This document shows positions 18,891-32,110 of a DNA stretch of 32,110 nt, piece by piece. A program made the translations under genes and the position numbers. This stretch comes from Chloromonas sp. AAM2. Its lineage: Eukaryota; Chlorophyta; Chlorophyceae; Chlamydomonadales; Chlamydomonadaceae. How positions within the stretch are numbered: the first letter of the stretch is position 1; every line of letters starts with the position of its first letter. The stretch is taken from contig QAXH01002181.1 of NCBI GenBank assembly GCA_004335635.1, positions 1 to 32,110 on the forward strand, written 5' to 3'. The notes below the pieces were generated by a model that was given only the letters and a program-made list of their open reading frames with translations, did not search any database and was not told the origin of the DNA.

Positions 18891-19809
18891 AAACCCACAA
18901 CGATGATAGTGGTGAAGAGCTTACAGACTTTCCTCCAGAGTTATAGAGTTCTAGAGTTCACCGAGGCTGCATGGCGGCTTTATAGCACGGTGTCCATACC
19001 CGGACTAGCAACTTGGCTCTGAATGCGCTCAGACTCTTCAAGCTTGAGCATCAAGCACCAGCAGTGACTTCTGATAAACGCGAAGTGGCTATACCAGCAT
19101 GCAGGCAACAACCGCGAAGTGGTTCAACGTAGTGCGTTGTGTTTTGAGTGTACTGCTCTTAAACCAGCCCAGTTGCAGGGGATCAAGGTTCGCTGATGTT
19201 TGACAATGGGCATTGGCTTCCACGAGGCAAGAAATTCAACAGAAACGGCTAGTGTCATCTGATCACCGTGGTGTGTCGCTGATGTGTGTGTGTTGGTAGA
19301 CGTTGTGGTGGATTGTGATGTTACTAGCACACCTGCTTGTGATGCCAGACACTTGGACAGACAATGAGAAACAAATCACAGGTGAAAGTTGTTGCACCAA
19401 CGAAAGCACCTACGAAAAGAGCCTGGATGATATTGCGCGCCCCATGTGTGCAAATGATCAAATGGTCGAACCATTGCCTGGCTGGTGTTTATTGTTGCTT
19501 CATTACTGCGATGTTTGGGAGGGGAGCACTATCGCTATAGGGCTGCCAACACAGGCAAGCGTCAAGGAGAACGGCGGAACAGGTAGAGCCATCTGCGGTT
19601 GTTGCAGTTCATGGTGTTCTTACAGAATAAAGAGGCATCCCTGAACCAGTATAAAATAAGAACGAGCATGTTGACGCATGCCCACAAGATTGAGCCATCT
19701 TCATGTGCTTCACGTTGGGGAAAAAAAGAAGTTTGCCATTTCTGGGACAATTCCTGGGACTGACGCTGGATCCGGTGTGTGTCAGTAAACACATGTGTAT
19801 GAGTAGTGT

Positions 19810-20088
19810 GTGTCAATCGTCTGCCAAGTCGATGTCCGGTGCATGGCCGTGCACAGCGTCAGTCCCGTGCACACGCCACCCAGTGGTCGCAGCGCTCAGG
19901 GCTGGACAGCTTGCGGCATGCAGAGCGACACCGCCATCACTCTCAACACCAATGGCGGTGGCAAGCCACGAGGGCAGCCACAGAAGCGTTGCTCCAAGTG
20001 CACGCGCCAGTTCTCCCTCTGCTACTTTACCACTACAGACGGCATAGCTCTCATGGAGTTGTGGAATTCCAACCAGCTGTCCCAGTAG
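19810..20088 (+). CDS. Candidate ORF with a CxxC-like basic segment, unknown
   Basis: An open frame ending at TAG 20086-20088, with in-frame ATGs inside (for example 19918-19920). The last part reads GGGKPRGQPQKRCSKCTRQF, followed by SLCYFTTTDGIALMELWNSN. The base composition is richer in GC than its surroundings. The lysine/arginine segment with Cys-x-x-Cys could be a zinc-binding or nucleic-acid-binding piece of an exon or an old transposon. No splice partner or family was identified. Confidence 0.2.
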   Translation: MSIVCQVDVRCMAVHSVSPVHTPPSGRSAQGWTACGMQSDTAITLNTNGGGKPRGQPQKRCSKCTRQFSLCYFTTTDGIALMELWNSNQLSQ

Positions 20089-20587
20089 CTATGCCACAGT
20101 ATTGGCTGAAGCACAGGATCTGAGTTGGTTCTGTTTACCCGGACTGTATGCCAGCTGTGTGACCATGCAACTGTCCCAGTACATGGCCTCGGATGCATCT
20201 CTTGCAAGTTTTCATGGCATGGTGTGCCAAGACTGGTGCAGACAACTCGCAATACTTTTGACATTGTTATGGGTTGTTCTTTTGGCTTGAATTGTCAATG
20301 TGTTACACTGGAATTGGAATGTCATTGTGTGACATTGCGTTCTGCAACTCTGATAATCTACCACCACTTCTCACTGTCCCAGTATTGGCAGTCACCAGCG
20401 CCTACCAACTCCGTCATCAGCAACACATCCCAGTGGCAGATGACACTAACCCAACGCCACACTGTGTACACTTTTAACACCATAAGAACTGAGTATGGAC
20501 ACACACCTTTAAAACCTAGTCCCACAGACAACTGACAGCCTCATCACGGTGCCATTCCCAGGAATTGTCCCAGAACTGGCAAACTTC

Positions 20588-20599
20588 TTTTTTTTTTTT
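20588..20599. repeat. T12 homopolymer
   Basis: Twelve consecutive T on the plus strand in an otherwise featureless intergenic stretch. Confidence 0.9.
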
Positions 20600-22372
20600 G
20601 CACCTTGTTGGCACCCGTTGCAACCAATCATTCAGATGGCTGTGACAACTGTGAGAAACTCCTGACAGTAGTTTTAATCACGAAACCGACACAAGAGGCT
20701 GGCGTCTATTCAAGGTTCAGTCCAGGATTCTGAGTCGAGCTTTTCATCGGGAACAATCAGTGCACAGACTGTTGCAGAGCGCTTTGCAATAGATGCACAC
20801 AATTTATGATGTCATGCCTTCCACTGGGACTCGGATTAATCAAAAAGCAATAACAATGCGCGAATCCCAGTGCACAAGCAGACCCAGGACACGCAAACCT
20901 TCACGGTGCAGCCAGAGACCACCACGCTTGTAAACAGCAATAAATAGTAAAAACGAGAATTCTTTTGTGCACAGTCACTCAGGACTGTAGCACAAGAGCC
21001 TATCCAAAATGCACCTTATACAGGACGACATGAGTACAAGCGGGAAGCCCAGTTGTCTAATTCACACATCGTCCTACACCATGCATGCATGCAGGTGCTG
21101 TTTAAAGCACCGTGAGTGTGGAGCGCAGGCTGTGCAGTTGATTGGAAAATAGTTCAGCCAATTGCATAGCTTCTTAGGACGTTTGACGATGACCAGACGC
21201 TGTGACATGTTAGCCAGCCAAAGCTAGCTTCAGAGCCCAACAACTTAGCGCTTCGGAAACCGGCGTTACCATGTAAGTGGCCTGTATCACATCACCACAG
21301 CGCGCCACATGCAAGCCTCAACGACCCAACCACACAAAGATCACATATAGCATATAGGCCACCACTGCACGGCTATGCGAGCACCAAAAATGTATTCCAG
21401 GCCCGTCCTGAACTTTGCATGAACAGAACAGACCTCCCTGGCCCAGGATTGCCCCAACCCTATGAGTAGTATTAAAGGTCCTGTCAATGCCCAGAGATAG
21501 CTGTAAGCCCATTGCATCGCCTGCAGCCACTGCTAAACCACATGAGGCACCACGTGTCTCTTGCGAAGCACACCATCTTGTACTATTGTCGCTCTGGCAA
21601 CCATGTGTTATCATGTCAGAAATGTGACAGCCCAAGTCAGGTCACACTCAAAGCGGACCCGGAAGCAACATAACAGAGGCCACACCAATGACATCAAACC
21701 CCAAGTAGCGCCAGTGACCATAGTGAGCATGACTTTGTTAATCAACACATAGCCTTTTTTCCGTTAAGGTGCTGGCATGCATGGCTACAAGAGGGCCTCA
21801 AGTCAACACACCATCAGACCGAAGGAGGGGTACCTTTGTGTCATGCCAGGCATGCAGAGACCCTAAGCAAAAAGTGGTCACAACGAGGCATCTGATCAAG
21901 GAAGCAAATCGATGATCACGTGACTGCCTGGACAGTTGCATGGTACCCAAAAGGCAACCGAAGTTGCATGGATGAAGTCAAAGGATGTCACCGATGTTGA
22001 ATGCTCATATGCTGTTGACAGATTATAACTGGCATGCATGCGTGCACCACTGGGCCGAGTGGCGGCCACCATTTCAACATTTCGGCGACTGTTTTGAGCC
22101 CGCGACATTGCAGCACACGATGTCTTATGCAGAAATAAAGAAAGATGACCTGTTGTGTTCTGCTAGATACTGCAGTGTCAACTTTTGCTAGGCAGGATTT
22201 CAATGCCAAAGACCAAGGTGTAGAGCGGTAACTTGAGAGGGGCAAAGTGGGTGAAGCACCTGTGCCAGGACCGTTTTTGCACACCTGATCCTGACAACAA
22301 AGAGATGGAGCGGAGAGCAGATGACCAAAAACTAGGCAAGCCGTTTTATTTCGTTCACTACTGGCCGGATGC
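20600..22372. other. Gene-poor stretch downstream of the receptor kinase
   Basis: Nothing recognisable as coding. It should include the 3' UTR of the kinase gene, but I saw no TGTAA on the minus strand in the first 1 kb past the stop at 22373. Confidence 0.4.
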
Positions 22373-31951
<9,579 letters not shown>

Positions 31952-32045
31952 CTGTGCACAACAGCAGCACAGGCTTTATGTTAGTATGAGCGTGTTGTCT
32001 AGGCCCTGCGTTGGTCATTCGTCAGGCAATTCTGCGCATGTGCGG

Positions 32046-32110
32046 GTGAGCAGAGCGCATGTGGGTGAGCAGAGCGCATGTGGGTGAGCAGAGCGCATGT
32101 GGGTGAGCAG
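32046..32110. repeat. 19-bp tandem repeat running off the window
   Basis: GTGAGCAGAGCGCATGTGG repeats with a 19-bp period from 32046 through the last base (copies start at 32046, 32065, 32084, 32103). It lies upstream of the first visible kinase exon, presumably in an intron. Its full length cannot be seen. Confidence 0.9.

Overview
This window is nuclear DNA from a eukaryote with many short spliceosomal introns (GT...AG, donors mostly GTGAGT/GTGGGT, acceptors mostly CAG). The gene families, Ala/Gln/Ser/Pro-rich disordered proteins, and TGTAA motifs downstream of most stops (the poly(A) signal typical of volvocine algae) point to a flagellated chlorophycean green alga of the Chlamydomonas/Volvocales type. 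I cannot name the species. All gene models below were built by hand from splice motifs, reading-frame continuity and resemblance to known families.

Layout, left to right. (1) 243-314 (+): an intronless tRNA-His(GUG) gene. (2) 1458-4452 (-): a complete eight-exon gene for the 32-kDa subunit of replication protein A (RPA2), 275 aa. (3) 4698-5444 (+): a complete four-exon gene for a c-Myc-binding protein / FAP174 homologue, 90 aa. It diverges from RPA2 across a 245-bp shared promoter region. (4) 6683-7092: a near-perfect 80-bp palindrome followed by four tandem hairpin-forming repeats. (5) 7874-13744 (-): a very large AP2-domain transcription factor, about 1636 aa in five exons, with polyglutamine tracts and a repeated W-x-S-P motif. 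(6) 15541-17873 (-): a 156-aa single-pass membrane coiled-coil protein of unknown family. (7) 17874-22372: about 4.5 kb with only weak candidates (one possible exon, a tRNA-like fragment, one cysteine-containing ORF). (8) 22373-31951 (-), continuing past the right edge: fifteen exons of a receptor-type protein kinase with a Ser/Thr-rich ectodomain, one membrane segment, a disordered linker, a complete kinase domain and an Ala-rich tail. Its introns are full of minisatellites and copies of exon edges.

The genes do not form a pathway. RPA2 serves DNA replication and repair, the MYCBP/FAP174 protein is probably an axonemal anchor protein, the AP2 protein is probably a transcription regulator, and the kinase is probably a surface sensor. 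I see no prokaryote-type system, CRISPR array or phage. The less ordinary material is the AP2 protein's W-x-S-P array, the palindrome/hairpin cluster, the unknown membrane coiled-coil gene, and the exon-edge duplications in the kinase gene.
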